Assembly: GCF_002079305.1 (NCBI RefSeq)
Contig: NZ_CP015039.1
Location: 4,073,335 to 4,137,334, forward strand
Direction of reading: 5' to 3'
Length of the DNA stretch: 64,000 nucleotides
Origin: Rhodovulum sp. P5
Lineage (GTDB): Bacteria; Pseudomonadota; Alphaproteobacteria; Rhodobacterales; Rhodobacteraceae
The notes under the pieces were generated by a model. It was not told where the DNA came from. It ran no database searches and saw nothing but the letters and a program-made list of their open reading frames with translations. Below are positions 8,185 through 16,764 of the stretch, piece by piece. Every line of letters starts with the position of its first letter. The stretch's first letter is position 1. The position numbers and the translations under genes are program-made.

Positions 8185-8810
8185 TGGCGCTCGGGCTCAG
8201 CCGGGATGCGGTGCCGGTGCCGCCCTATGCTGCGTTGAAAAGCGGGGCGTTGTCCGTGATTTGTATCGAGGACGACCTTGCCAGCACCCCGCGGGATCGC
8301 ATGGCGCTGCAACTTGGCGGCAGCCGCGCCCTGTCGTGCTTTCTGCCCTTTGCCCCCACGGCCCTGCCAGATGCCGAACGCGCTCTGTCCTGGTGCGAAG
8401 CGCGGCAGGAGGAGATCGTGGCCCTATTGACCCAGTTGGACGACGGGCGCCAGATCACCCTGACTTGCGGGATCAACGACGCCCCCGTCACGACCGAAAC
8501 CGACAGCGGCGCCGGGTGGTTGCGGCAGAAGGCCCAGCGCAAGCAGGCGCGGCAGCAACAGGCCCAGGAGCTGCGGCAGTGGGTCGAGGCGATGTGCGCC
8601 GATCTGCCGGTGCGCGATATCGCCGACGAGCACGGCGCAGGCGTTCTTCGCCTGCATCTTTTGATCGGGGCTGCGGACGCGCCCGATGTGCTCGCGCAGT
8701 TGCACGCGCGACTGGCCGAGGACGGGAAGGGCCGGGCGACCGGCCTGCAACTGACCCTGACCGGGCCTTGGCCCGCCTACAACTTCACCAACTTGGGGGC
8801 CGCGGCATGA
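8181..8810 (+). CDS. GvpF/L family protein
   Basis: The 209-residue product starts at ATG 8181 and overlaps the previous gene by 4 bases. It ends in the family signature LTLTGPWPAYNFTNL. The middle has CFLPFAPTALPDAERALSW in place of the VLPxRFG region and the Gln/Arg-rich helix WLRQKAQRKQARQQQAQEL that marks GvpL/F proteins. It is likely a gas vesicle assembly factor. It is the fourth F/L relative of the operon and its stop overlaps the gvpK ATG. Confidence 0.87.
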   Translation: MMALGLSRDAVPVPPYAALKSGALSVICIEDDLASTPRDRMALQLGGSRALSCFLPFAPTALPDAERALSWCEARQEEIVALLTQLDDGRQITLTCGINDAPVTTETDSGAGWLRQKAQRKQARQQQAQELRQWVEAMCADLPVRDIADEHGAGVLRLHLLIGAADAPDVLAQLHARLAEDGKGRATGLQLTLTGPWPAYNFTNLGAAA

Positions 8811-9148
8811 AGGTGGACGGCGACGCATCTATTTCCTTCGGAACCGAGGACTTGGCCGCCTATCTGTCGACGCGGACCGATGGGAAGGACCGGATCAGGA
8901 TCGACCCCGATTGCGTCGAACAGGACCTTGCCCGGCTTGTTCTGGGGCTGATGGAGTTCCTGCGTCAGTTGATGGAGCTGCAGGCCATCCGGCGCATGGA
9001 AAACGGCCAACTGACACCGGAGCAGGAAGAAACCCTCGGCACCACGTTGATGCGGGCAGAGGGCGCGATCCACGACCTGGCAGATCGTTTCGGCCTGTCG
9101 CCGGAGGATCTTTCGCTCGATCTCGGCCCGCTGGGCCGGACCGTCTGA
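8807..9148 (+). CDS. gvpK: Gas vesicle protein GvpK
   Basis: This 113-residue protein is a clear GvpK: RIDPDCVEQDLARLVLGLM, then EFLRQLMELQAIRRMENGQL, and the end LSPEDLSLDLGPLGRTV. GvpK is a small helical assembly protein essential for vesicle formation in several species. The start is ATG 8807, overlapping the preceding stop. It closes the tightly coupled part of the operon; 69 bases separate it from the ammonia-lyase gene on the same strand. Confidence 0.95.
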   Translation: MKVDGDASISFGTEDLAAYLSTRTDGKDRIRIDPDCVEQDLARLVLGLMEFLRQLMELQAIRRMENGQLTPEQEETLGTTLMRAEGAIHDLADRFGLSPEDLSLDLGPLGRTV

Positions 9149-9217
9149 CACCGGTGGATGGCAAGCTGCTGTTAACCATAAGCACCTAGTCTGGCCCCGA
9201 CATCAGGAGGCCACGAC

Positions 9218-10792
9218 GTGCGTCACGACAGAGACTCAGCAGCCCTTTACGAACTGGACGACAGGATCGACCTGTCCAACGCCAATGCGGTTGCGCAAGG
9301 CGATCAGAAGATCGTTCTGTCCGGGGCTGCGCGGGCCCGATGCCGTGCAGCGGAGGCGCGGCTGGTTCAGGCCATTTCCGAACGCCGCCATATCTACGGG
9401 ATCACCACCGGTTTTGGGCCGCTGGCCAACCGGTTGGTTTCCCCCGAGGACGGGGTGAGGCTGCAACAGAACCTCGTGCACCACCTTGCGACCGGCCTTG
9501 GCCCCGATCTGGGCTGGGCAGAGGCCCGCGCTGTCGTGCTGGCGCGGCTTGCCTCGCTCTCCAAGGGCGCCTCGGGTGCGTCCGAGGCCAGCATCAATGC
9601 GCTTGTCACCCTTCTGAACTCGGACCTCGCCCCGGCGATCCCCGCACGGGGCACCGTGGGCGCCTCGGGCGATCTGACGCCGCTCGCGCATATGGTGCTG
9701 TGTTTTCAGGGGCGTGGCGCGTTCTTCGACCGTGCCGGAAAGCGGTTCGAGGGGGCCGTGGCGCTTGATCTTCTGGGGCTCGCGCCGCTTGATCTGTCCA
9801 GCCGCGACGGGCTGGCCCTGGTCAACGGCACCTCGGCGATGACCGGAATTGCACTGCGCAACGCCCAAGCGGCAGAGCGGTCGGTCGACTGGGCGCTGGC
9901 CCTGACCGCGCTGATGGGAGAGTGTTTTGATGCACGGTCGGAGGCATGGTCTGCCGAATTCGCGGACCTGCGCCCCCATGGCGGGCAAATCCGTGCGGCG
10001 GCGACGCTGCGGGCACGGCTGAAGGGCAGCGCCCGCATCGTGGAGGCCCGAACGGCGGCCCGGCGTCTGGAAGAGGATGACATCCGGCCCGAGGATGAGC
10101 CCGGGCAGGACGCCTATAGCCTGCGGGTCGCGCCGCAATTGATCGGCGCCGTTCTGGATGCGCTGGACTGGCACAACAGCGTGCTGGAAACCGAATTGAA
10201 CGCGGTCACCGACAACCCGATCTTCCCGGCCAACGGGGATGTGCCGGCCTTGCATGGCGGCAATTTCATGGGTCAGCATGTGGCGCTTATCTCTGACACT
10301 TTGGCCAACTCCACCACCGTGCTGGCCGGGCTGGTCGAGCGGCAGGTGGCGCGGCTGACCGATGAAAAGCTGAACCGGGGCCTGCCGGCGTTCCTGCATC
10401 GGGGGCCGTGCGGGTTGAACTCCGGCTTCATGGGCGCGCAGGTCACTGCGACGGCGCTTCTGGCAGAGATGCGGGCCACCGGGGCGGCGTCGGTCCAGTC
10501 GCTCTCGACCAACGGCGCCAATCAGGATGTCGTGTCGATGGGAACGATCGCCGCGCGCCTGACGGCCGAGAAACTGGCCCGCTGTATCGAGATACAGGCG
10601 ATCCTTGCGCTGGCCTTGGCGCAGGCGGCGGAACTGCGGGGGGGATCGGAGTTGAGCGGTTTTTCCGGGGCGGCGCGGCGGCTGGTGGCTTGGGTGCGTG
10701 AAACGGCGCCGGAACTGGAAGAAGACCGCCCGCTGGCGAAGGAGATCACTGCCCTGTCAATCAGGATGTCGCAGCAATCCCCGACGCCATAG
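9218..10792 (+). CDS. tal: Tyrosine ammonia-lyase
   Basis: This 524-residue member of the histidine/phenylalanine ammonia-lyase family converts L-tyrosine to p-coumarate and ammonia. The MIO-forming triad Ala-Ser-Gly is at 149-151 within RGTVGASGDLTPLAH. The substrate-selecting pair is His89-Leu90 (NLVHHLATG), the same numbers and residues as in Rhodobacter sphaeroides TAL, where His89 favours tyrosine. Other conserved stretches are YGITTGFGPLANRL and LNAVTDNPIFP. The start is GTG 9218 behind a perfect AGGAGG at 9205-9210. In Rhodobacter the enzyme supplies the photoactive yellow protein chromophore, and pyp genes lie near gas vesicle genes. No pyp gene is in this window. A HutH role is less likely because no other hut genes are near. 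Confidence 0.88.
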   Translation: MRHDRDSAALYELDDRIDLSNANAVAQGDQKIVLSGAARARCRAAEARLVQAISERRHIYGITTGFGPLANRLVSPEDGVRLQQNLVHHLATGLGPDLGWAEARAVVLARLASLSKGASGASEASINALVTLLNSDLAPAIPARGTVGASGDLTPLAHMVLCFQGRGAFFDRAGKRFEGAVALDLLGLAPLDLSSRDGLALVNGTSAMTGIALRNAQAAERSVDWALALTALMGECFDARSEAWSAEFADLRPHGGQIRAAATLRARLKGSARIVEARTAARRLEEDDIRPEDEPGQDAYSLRVAPQLIGAVLDALDWHNSVLETELNAVTDNPIFPANGDVPALHGGNFMGQHVALISDTLANSTTVLAGLVERQVARLTDEKLNRGLPAFLHRGPCGLNSGFMGAQVTATALLAEMRATGAASVQSLSTNGANQDVVSMGTIAARLTAEKLARCIEIQAILALALAQAAELRGGSELSGFSGAARRLVAWVRETAPELEEDRPLAKEITALSIRMSQQSPTP

Positions 10793-10809
10793 GGGGAAGA
10801 TCGGCGGCC

Positions 10810-11022
10810 TCAGGCGGCGGCCGGGTCGACGGTCAGGCCAACCGCCTCGGCATATTTCAGCCAGCTTTCGATGGACGCGACGACGGCGCGCACTTCGATC
10901 GCGATGAGTTCGATGCCGACGAGCGAGACACGCACGAAAGCATCGATCACGATGCCTTTGTCCAGGATACGGTCGACGACTTCAGCGATGGAGGCGGACG
11001 CCACGGTTTTTTCGATTGCCAT
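10810..11022 (-). CDS. gvpA: Major gas vesicle shell protein GvpA
   Basis: The 70-residue product has the near-invariant GvpA sequence [20 protein letters not shown], then [19 protein letters not shown] and [11 protein letters not shown]. GvpA forms the amphipathic, gas-permeable rib wall of the vesicle. The start is ATG at 11022: upstream in-frame codons exist, but family proteins begin at MA-EK. The gene is convergent with tal (17 bases between stops) and has its own upstream region of about 124 bases with a perfect dyad. This fits separate, strong expression of the shell protein. Only one GvpA-type shell gene is present here, alongside two minor paralogues. Confidence 0.97.
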   Translation of the reverse strand: MAIEKTVASASIAEVVDRILDKGIVIDAFVRVSLVGIELIAIEVRAVVASIESWLKYAEAVGLTVDPAAA

Positions 11023-11104
11023 TTCTCTAACCTCAGGTTTAGTCAGTGATTTCCGCGCATTCCGCGGTGATGTGAAGGTAATGGGCGAGGTGCTAATTTC
11101 GAAT

Positions 11105-11137
11105 GAATGTGCAAAGGGTGGATACAATTGCACATTC
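11105..11137. promoter_or_regulatory. Perfect 10-bp inverted repeat upstream of gvpA
   Basis: GAATGTGCAA (11105-11114) is repeated as its exact reverse complement TTGCACATTC (11128-11137), with a 13-base spacer. The dyad lies 83-115 bases before the gvpA start and just beyond the stop of the acidic-protein gene. No T-run follows on either strand, so a regulator-binding operator for gvpA fits better than an intrinsic terminator; the bound protein is unknown. Confidence 0.5.
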
Positions 11138-11146
11138 TTTCCGATT

Positions 11147-12718
11147 TTATGCGACCGATGCCCTGCGGCCTTCTGCCAGCAATTCTGCGATGATCACGCG
11201 CACGTCGCGCAGGAATTGTTCCTGCGCCGCGTGAACGCTGTTGTCGGGCTTTTCAAGCAACTGGCCCAACATGGCCGTCAGGCGATCCTGCGTTTCATGC
11301 AGTTCCTGAACGGCTTTCAGGAGGCCTTCGTTGCCTCCGTTGCTTTCGCGGGCGGCCACAAGGTCTTCGGACAGGGCCGTGACGACCTGTGACAGGGCCT
11401 CGACCTCGACACCGGCGTCTGCCGTGCCATGGCCGTCCGCCGCCTGCATACGCTCCAGCGTTTCGGCGATGCTGGCGGTCTGGGCGACGTGGTCGTCCTC
11501 CATCCGGTCGGCCAGCGCCTCGACGCGTTTCTGGAAGTTGCCCAGGGCGGTGCCGAAGGCGGCAAAGCTGCGCTGCTGCGCCGACAGGTCGGGGGTCGGA
11601 ATCGGCCGCTTCGCGACATCGTCCAGACCGCTTTGCAGGCGGTCGAAGAGGCTGTCGAGCCCGGCCATCCGCTCGGTCAGATCGGACTGTTGCTCCAGAA
11701 GGCGGGTCAGCCCGGCTTCGAGTTGCGACAGCCGTTCATCCTGTCCCTCTGCGGGCGCGGCGGCCGGCTGGTCCTGTAGGGCGGTCAGCATCGCCTCGAT
11801 CCGGTCAAGGCGTTCGGTGACGGCGTCGTTTGCAGCGGTGTCCGGCATCGCGGCGACATCGGCCGGCGCCTCGGGCTCCGGTGTTTCTTCAACTTCTGCT
11901 TCGATTTCGAATTCGGGTTCGGGCTCGGAGACGTCTTCCGCCTCGGCCTCCGCCTCTGCCGCCTCCGCCTCCACGGCGTCCTCGGCTGCCATATCGAGGG
12001 GTTCGTCGGCCTCTATGCCGGTCTCCGCTTCCGCTGCGGTTTCCGCCGCAAGGTCCGCGGTATTCTCGACCTCAGGCAGGGGGGTGTCCTCGGCCTCAGC
12101 CTCGGTGGTATCGTCGGCCTCGTCCCATGCGGCTTCGGGCGCTTCCGCCGCGTCATCCCACATCGGCGCGGGTTCGTCCGCCGCCTCGGCCTCGGGCAGG
12201 GTTTCATCTGCAACAATGTCGGTGTCGGATGCGTCCTCCGGTGCCTCGGCAACGGCTTCCTCTTCTTCGTGCAGGTCGGGCTCGAACGCGCCGTCCTCTG
12301 CCACGGCCTCGTCTTCGAGAACGACCTCTTCTGCATCCGCCAGGTCGGGCGCTTCGGCGGCAAGGTCGGGCTCGGCGGGCGCATCGTCCAGCGCGATTTC
12401 GTCTTCCGGTGCGTCTTCCAGCGCGATGTCGGCGTCGTCCGCCTCCGGCTCGGCCACCTCAGTCGTTTCGCTTTCCAGCGGGGTCAGCTTGAACGGGTCG
12501 AGTTTCAGGAAGTTCGGAATATCGCCCGAGAAGATCAGGCCGATACCGCGCCCGTCCATCTCGATCGTTGTGACGCCCATTGCCTTCAGCGCGCGCAGCG
12601 CATGGGGCGGGACCGCTTCCGGCGCACCGCGGGTCATGGTCAGAAGGTGCGTGGGCTCTGCGTTGGCGGCGGGGGACTCGTGTGAACCTGTCGTCACGAC
12701 ACTCTCCTTGTCCATCAT
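11147..12718 (-). CDS. Large acidic coiled-coil protein next to gvpA
   Basis: This 523-residue protein was not recognised by family. Residues 1-75 form a small ordered-looking region ([20 protein letters not shown], then [16 protein letters not shown]). About 80-310 is a low-complexity stretch dominated by Glu, Asp and Ala. About 310-515 is heptad-rich with runs such as [34 protein letters not shown] and [12 protein letters not shown], pointing to coiled coils. There is no signal peptide or membrane segment. It reads in the same direction as gvpA and ends 124 bases upstream of it. No GvpC is recognisable in this window, so a role as vesicle-surface or scaffold protein is possible but is inference. 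GCN-type ATG codons at 12718 and 12715 are both possible starts. Confidence 0.7.
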   Translation of the reverse strand: MMDKESVVTTGSHESPAANAEPTHLLTMTRGAPEAVPPHALRALKAMGVTTIEMDGRGIGLIFSGDIPNFLKLDPFKLTPLESETTEVAEPEADDADIALEDAPEDEIALDDAPAEPDLAAEAPDLADAEEVVLEDEAVAEDGAFEPDLHEEEEAVAEAPEDASDTDIVADETLPEAEAADEPAPMWDDAAEAPEAAWDEADDTTEAEAEDTPLPEVENTADLAAETAAEAETGIEADEPLDMAAEDAVEAEAAEAEAEAEDVSEPEPEFEIEAEVEETPEPEAPADVAAMPDTAANDAVTERLDRIEAMLTALQDQPAAAPAEGQDERLSQLEAGLTRLLEQQSDLTERMAGLDSLFDRLQSGLDDVAKRPIPTPDLSAQQRSFAAFGTALGNFQKRVEALADRMEDDHVAQTASIAETLERMQAADGHGTADAGVEVEALSQVVTALSEDLVAARESNGGNEGLLKAVQELHETQDRLTAMLGQLLEKPDNSVHAAQEQFLRDVRVIIAELLAEGRRASVA

Positions 12719-13088
12719 ATCGGTTTCGGATTTACGCCCAATGCGTTTCCAATTTCTTTCCGGGCCACCTTGATATGCAGGTGAAAGACAGAGCCTGCCC
12801 CGTAAGTGAAGCCGCCGTCACGGGTTCACGTACCCGGCCCCTTGGGCGGTGTTTTGGCTAAATTGCGACGGGATTTCGTTCGGGCATGGGTGGCCAGGGC
12901 AAGCTGACGTTCCGATTTCTTTCCAATGCTGAAACGGACTGGGGTGCCCCGCACACAGGGGCACGGCGCCGCGCTTGACAGGGCGTCCTGCGCATCGCTA
13001 CCGCTTGTGTCGAAGGACAAGATGCCGGGTGTGCTGCGTGGAAAACATGTCGGCACGTCACGGCGGCATAATAACGGGAGGGACGGAC
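12719..13088. other. Divergent intergenic region with a near-perfect 15-bp repeat
   Basis: These 370 bases separate the acidic-protein gene (minus) from ltnD (plus); no credible gene is seen. TTCCAATTTCTTTCC at 12747-12761 recurs as TTCCGATTTCTTTCC at 12910-12924 (14 of 15 identical, same orientation). A related TTCTTTCCGATTTT lies at 11135-11148 beside the gvpA dyad. These could be binding sites for one regulator. A GGGAGGGA ribosome site precedes the ltnD ATG at 13089. Confidence 0.4.
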
Positions 13089-13991
13089 ATGACCGACCAG
13101 AGGTCTGTCGCGGTCGTTGGTCTGGGGTCGATGGGCTATGGCGTGGCCGGATCGATTTTGCGGGCCGGGCATCGCACCTACGGTATCGATATCAACCCCG
13201 ATCAGGTGGCCCGCTTCCGGGCTGAGGGCGGGACGCCGGGCCGGTTTCCGGATATCGGCAAGGACGTCGATGTCGTGGTGATCGTGGTGATCAATTCCGC
13301 CCAGACAGAGGACGTGCTGTTCGGGGCGGCGGGGATCGTCCCGTCGTTACGCGACGGCGCCGTGGTGATGAGTTGCGCAACCGTTGCCCCCGATTTCGCG
13401 CGCCGGATGGAAGCGCGCTGTGCCGAGCACGGGCTTCTTTATCTCGACGCGCCGATTTCGGGCGGGCCGAAACGGGCGGCGGATGGGGCATTGTCGGTTC
13501 TGGCCTCGGGCAGCGCGGCGGCCTTTGATGCGGCGCGCCCGGTTCTGGATGCAATGGCCGCCAATGTATTCGAGTTGGGCGAGGCCGCCGGCGCAGGCTC
13601 GGCCATGAAGGCGGTCAACCAGCTTCTGGTAGGGGTGCATATCGCCGCGACCGCCGAGGCGATGACCTTCGGCATGACGCAAGGCATCGACCCCGACAAG
13701 TTCATCGAGATCATCACGAAAAGCGCGGGCACGAGCTGGGCTTTGGAAGACCGCGCGCCCCATATCGCCCATGGCGACTACACCCCCCATAGCGCGGTGA
13801 ATATCTGGCCCAAGGATTTGGGCATCGTACAAGACATTGCCCGTTCTGCCAGTTTCAGCGCGCCGATATCCTCAGCCGCCCTGCAACAGTTCATTGCCGC
13901 CGCGGGCATGGGGCTGGGGCGGGAGGATGACGCCGCGCTTGCCAAGGTCTATGCGCACCATGCCGGTCTGACCCTTCCCGGGGGGGAGTAA
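13089..13991 (+). CDS. ltnD: L-threonate / hydroxyacid dehydrogenase, LtnD family
   Basis: This 300-residue NAD-dependent beta-hydroxyacid dehydrogenase has Rossmann motif GLGSMG at residues 11-16, substrate motif DAPISGG at 120-126 and catalytic Lys174 in SAMKAVNQLL. The family includes tartronate semialdehyde reductase and L-threonate dehydrogenase. The three genes that follow (otnK, otnC, otnI) make LtnD by far the best fit: it oxidises L-threonate to 2-oxo-tetronate, the first pathway step. The start at ATG 13089 sits behind GGGAGGGA. It is the first gene of a four-gene operon with 5 bases to the next gene. Confidence 0.87.
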   Translation: MTDQRSVAVVGLGSMGYGVAGSILRAGHRTYGIDINPDQVARFRAEGGTPGRFPDIGKDVDVVVIVVINSAQTEDVLFGAAGIVPSLRDGAVVMSCATVAPDFARRMEARCAEHGLLYLDAPISGGPKRAADGALSVLASGSAAAFDAARPVLDAMAANVFELGEAAGAGSAMKAVNQLLVGVHIAATAEAMTFGMTQGIDPDKFIEIITKSAGTSWALEDRAPHIAHGDYTPHSAVNIWPKDLGIVQDIARSASFSAPISSAALQQFIAAAGMGLGREDDAALAKVYAHHAGLTLPGGE

Positions 13992-13996
13992 TCCCC

Positions 13997-15265
13997 GTGG
14001 GTACGGTCCTCGGCTGCATTGCCGATGATTTCACGGGCGCGACGGATCTGGCGGGGCTACTGGCGCGCAGCGGCCAGCGGGTCAGCCTGCGGATCGGCGT
14101 GCCGTCGGGCCCCCCCGCCGATACCGCCCCGTTCGAGGTGATCGCGCTGAAATCCCGCACCGCACCGGTGGACCGGGCCGTTGCCGACTGCCGCGCGGCG
14201 CTGAACTGGCTCCGGCGGGCCGGGGCAGGGCGGTTCTACTGGAAATACTGCTCCACCTTCGACAGCACGGCGACGGGCAATATCGGCCCCGTGGCGGAGG
14301 CGCTGATGGCCGATCTGGGGGCATCGCAAACGATCTATTGCCCCGCTTTTCCGGAAAACGGGCGGTCGGTTTTCATGGGCAATCTCTTCGTCGGCCGCCA
14401 ACCGCTGGCCGAAAGCCCGATGAAGGACCATCCCCTGACGCCGATGCGCGACAGCAACCTGATGCGGCTGTTGGCCCCGCAGGTGACGCGACCGGTCGGT
14501 CTGGTGGACCGTCTGACCGTCGCGCGCGGTACGGAGGCGGTGGCCGCGGAACTGGCGCGGCTGGATCGGGAGGGCGTGGCCCATGTCGTCGTCGATGGCG
14601 TTGCCGATGCAGACCTCGAAATCATCGCGGCGGCTTGCCGGGACATGGCCCTGATGACCGGGGGCAGCGCCTTGGCGATGCCATTGCCCGTGCTTTACCG
14701 CGCCGCGGGGCTGGTCGGGGAGGAGGCCGTCGCACACGAGCGCCCCGATATCGGGCCCGGTGCGATCGTGTTGTCGGGCAGTTGTTCGGCCATGACCCGG
14801 GAACAGGTGCGGACCTATGCGACCCAAGCGCCGAGCTTTCGGCTCGACCCGCGCGATCTGGCCGACAACGGCCCGGGTGAGGCGCTGGATTGGCTGGCGG
14901 CCCTGCCGCTGGACGCGGTACCGATGATCTATGCCACCGCAGAGCCGGACGACGTGCGTGCCGCGCAGGACGAACTGGGCGCGGTGGTCGCGGGGGAGGT
15001 CGTCGAACAGGCGCTGGCAGAGATTGCCGTGGCTGCCCGGGACCGCGGCGTGCGCCGGTTTGTCGTGGCGGGTGGTGAGACGTCGGGCGCGGTGGCCAGT
15101 GCGCTGGGGGTCACAAGGCTGGATATCGGGTCAGAGATCGCACCGGGCGTGCCGTGGACGTTCAGCGAAAGCGGCGGCGTACAGGTTGCGCTGGCGCTGA
15201 AATCCGGGAACTTCGGGGCGGAAAGCTTCTTCGCCGATGCAGTGGCCAAGCTGGAGGGCGCATGA
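13997..15265 (+). CDS. otnK: 3-oxo-tetronate kinase
   Basis: This 422-residue DUF1537-family kinase shows the N-terminal signature CIADDFTGATDLAG, the mid motif YCPAFPENGRSVFMGNLFVG and the C-terminal nucleotide-binding region FVVAGGETSGAVASALG. The family phosphorylates four-carbon acid sugars. With OtnC and OtnI beside it, the reaction is ATP-dependent formation of 3-oxo-tetronate 4-phosphate. The GTG at 13997 is chosen because the protein then begins directly at the conserved GTVLGCIADD strand. It overlaps otnC by 4 bases (ATGA). Confidence 0.9.
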   Translation: MGTVLGCIADDFTGATDLAGLLARSGQRVSLRIGVPSGPPADTAPFEVIALKSRTAPVDRAVADCRAALNWLRRAGAGRFYWKYCSTFDSTATGNIGPVAEALMADLGASQTIYCPAFPENGRSVFMGNLFVGRQPLAESPMKDHPLTPMRDSNLMRLLAPQVTRPVGLVDRLTVARGTEAVAAELARLDREGVAHVVVDGVADADLEIIAAACRDMALMTGGSALAMPLPVLYRAAGLVGEEAVAHERPDIGPGAIVLSGSCSAMTREQVRTYATQAPSFRLDPRDLADNGPGEALDWLAALPLDAVPMIYATAEPDDVRAAQDELGAVVAGEVVEQALAEIAVAARDRGVRRFVVAGGETSGAVASALGVTRLDIGSEIAPGVPWTFSESGGVQVALALKSGNFGAESFFADAVAKLEGA

Positions 15266-15912
15266 GCGAGGAGTCCGCCCTGCGCGAACAGATCTGCCTG
15301 CTGGCGAAATCCCTGTTCGACCGGGGGCTGACCCATGGCTCCACCGGCAACATCTCGGCCCGTACGCCCGATGGCGGTCTGCTGGTCTCGCCTACGGGCA
15401 CGAGTTTCGGGCGTCTGGACCCCGGCCGCCTCAGCCGGTTCGATGCACAAGGGAACCTGATAGACGGCGACAAGCCGACCAAGGAAATGCCGCTGCACAG
15501 CGCCTTTTACGACACGCGGGCCAGTGCCGGGGCGGTGGTGCATCTGCATTCGGCCCATTCGGTGGCGTGGTCGATGATGCCGGGGGTGGACGAAGACGAT
15601 TTCCTGCCGCCGCTGACGCCCTATGCGATCATGAAGCTGGGGCGGGTGAAGCTGTTGCCCTTCTTTCTGCCCGGGGATCCGGCAATGGGGCAGGCGGTGC
15701 GCGGTCTGGCGGGCAAGCGCAGCGCGGTGATGCTGGCCAATCACGGCCCCGTCGTGGCGGGCAAGGATGTGGAGGCCGCCTGCAACGCGATAGAGGAGCT
15801 TGAGGAGACCGCGCGCCTTGCGATGCTGATGCGCGGGCACGACGCTAGGCTTCTGACACCAGAACAGGTGCAGGCGGTGGTCACGCGGTTCGATGTGGAG
15901 TGGGAGGCATGA
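15262..15912 (+). CDS. otnC: 3-oxo-tetronate 4-phosphate decarboxylase (class II aldolase fold)
   Basis: The 216-residue class II aldolase/adducin protein has the phosphate-binding loop THGSTGNIS, metal-ligand histidines in VVHLHSAHS and a third in MLANHGPVV. OtnC decarboxylates 3-oxo-tetronate 4-phosphate to dihydroxyacetone phosphate, feeding central metabolism. A fuculose-phosphate aldolase role is possible from sequence alone, but the operon decides for OtnC. The ATG at 15262 overlaps the kinase stop and its own stop overlaps otnI, so the three are translationally coupled. Confidence 0.9.
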   Translation: MSEESALREQICLLAKSLFDRGLTHGSTGNISARTPDGGLLVSPTGTSFGRLDPGRLSRFDAQGNLIDGDKPTKEMPLHSAFYDTRASAGAVVHLHSAHSVAWSMMPGVDEDDFLPPLTPYAIMKLGRVKLLPFFLPGDPAMGQAVRGLAGKRSAVMLANHGPVVAGKDVEAACNAIEELEETARLAMLMRGHDARLLTPEQVQAVVTRFDVEWEA

Positions 15913-16688
15913 AGTTCTCGGCCAATCTGGGGTTTCTGTGGACAGACCTGCCCTTGCCCGCGGCGATCCGCGCCGCGGCAGCGGCGGGGTTTGACGCGGT
16001 GGAATGCCACTGGCCTTACGACACGCCCCCCGAAGACGTGCGCGCCGCGTTGGAGGAGACGGGCCTGCCGATGCTGGGTCTCAACACGCGTCGCGGCGAC
16101 GTGGCGGCCGGCGAAAACGGGCTGGCCGCGCTGCCGGGCCGCGAGGAGGACGCGCGCGCCGCCATTGATGAGGCCCTTGCCTATGCCCGTGCGGTTGGTG
16201 CCGGCAACATCCATGTCATGGCGGGCTTTGCATCGGGGCCGGAGGCACACCGGGCCTTTCTTGAAAACCTCGCCTATGCCTGCGAGGGCGCGGCGCTGCA
16301 TGGGATCACGATCCTGATTGAGCCGCTGAACCGCCATGATGCGCCGGGCTATTTCCTGACCACGACCGATCAGGCCGTTGCGGTGATCGAGGCCGTCGGG
16401 GCAGAGAACCTGAAGCTGATGTTCGACTGCTACCATGTGCAGGTGATGGAGGGGGACGTGACGCGCCGCTTGCAGGCGCTGCTGCCGGTGCTCGGGCATA
16501 TCCAGTTCGCCTCGGTCCCCGATCGCGGGACGCCGGATCATGGGGAACTGGACTACGCCCATATCTTTGAGGTGCTCGAAGGGCTGGACTATGACGCGCC
16601 TTTAGGCGCGGAATACAAACCCCTCGGGCCAACGGGCGACAGCCTCGACTGGCTCGCGAGATTCCGCCACCTCCAGCCAGCGCCGTAA
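15909..16688 (+). CDS. otnI: 2-oxo-tetronate isomerase (hydroxypyruvate isomerase family)
   Basis: This 259-residue TIM-barrel protein of the Hyi/xylose-isomerase-like family has the start MKFSANLGFLWTDLPLPAAI, the metal-binding Glu in ILIEPLNRHDAPGYFL, LMFDCYHVQVMEGD and HIQFASVPDRGTPDHGELDY. It converts 2-oxo-tetronate to 3-oxo-tetronate between LtnD and OtnK. Taken alone it could be hydroxypyruvate isomerase, but no glyoxylate carboligase genes are near. It is the last gene of the operon, and no transporter or regulator accompanies the pathway inside the window. Confidence 0.88.
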   Translation: MKFSANLGFLWTDLPLPAAIRAAAAAGFDAVECHWPYDTPPEDVRAALEETGLPMLGLNTRRGDVAAGENGLAALPGREEDARAAIDEALAYARAVGAGNIHVMAGFASGPEAHRAFLENLAYACEGAALHGITILIEPLNRHDAPGYFLTTTDQAVAVIEAVGAENLKLMFDCYHVQVMEGDVTRRLQALLPVLGHIQFASVPDRGTPDHGELDYAHIFEVLEGLDYDAPLGAEYKPLGPTGDSLDWLARFRHLQPAP

Positions 16689-16764
16689 CGGGCCTGCCCG
16701 CATTCTTGACTTGATCAGGTCGGAGGCGCACCCTGCTGCGCAGCGGTGGGGAGGTTCGGTTGTG

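Noticed and set aside
9218..10792. Histidine ammonia-lyase (HutH)
   Set aside because: His89-Leu90 and overall agreement with Rhodobacter TAL, plus absence of other hut genes, favour tyrosine as substrate.
11108..11126. PpsR/CrtJ-type TGT-N12-ACA site in the gvpA dyad
   Set aside because: The spacing found is 13, not 12, and the stronger symmetry is the 10-bp dyad itself.
11331..12773. Long Ser/Ala-rich open frame (480 codons) on the plus strand
   Set aside because: It is the complement of the acidic, coiled-coil gene on the minus strand. Its composition is only the mirror of Glu/Asp/Ala codons and it has no motifs.
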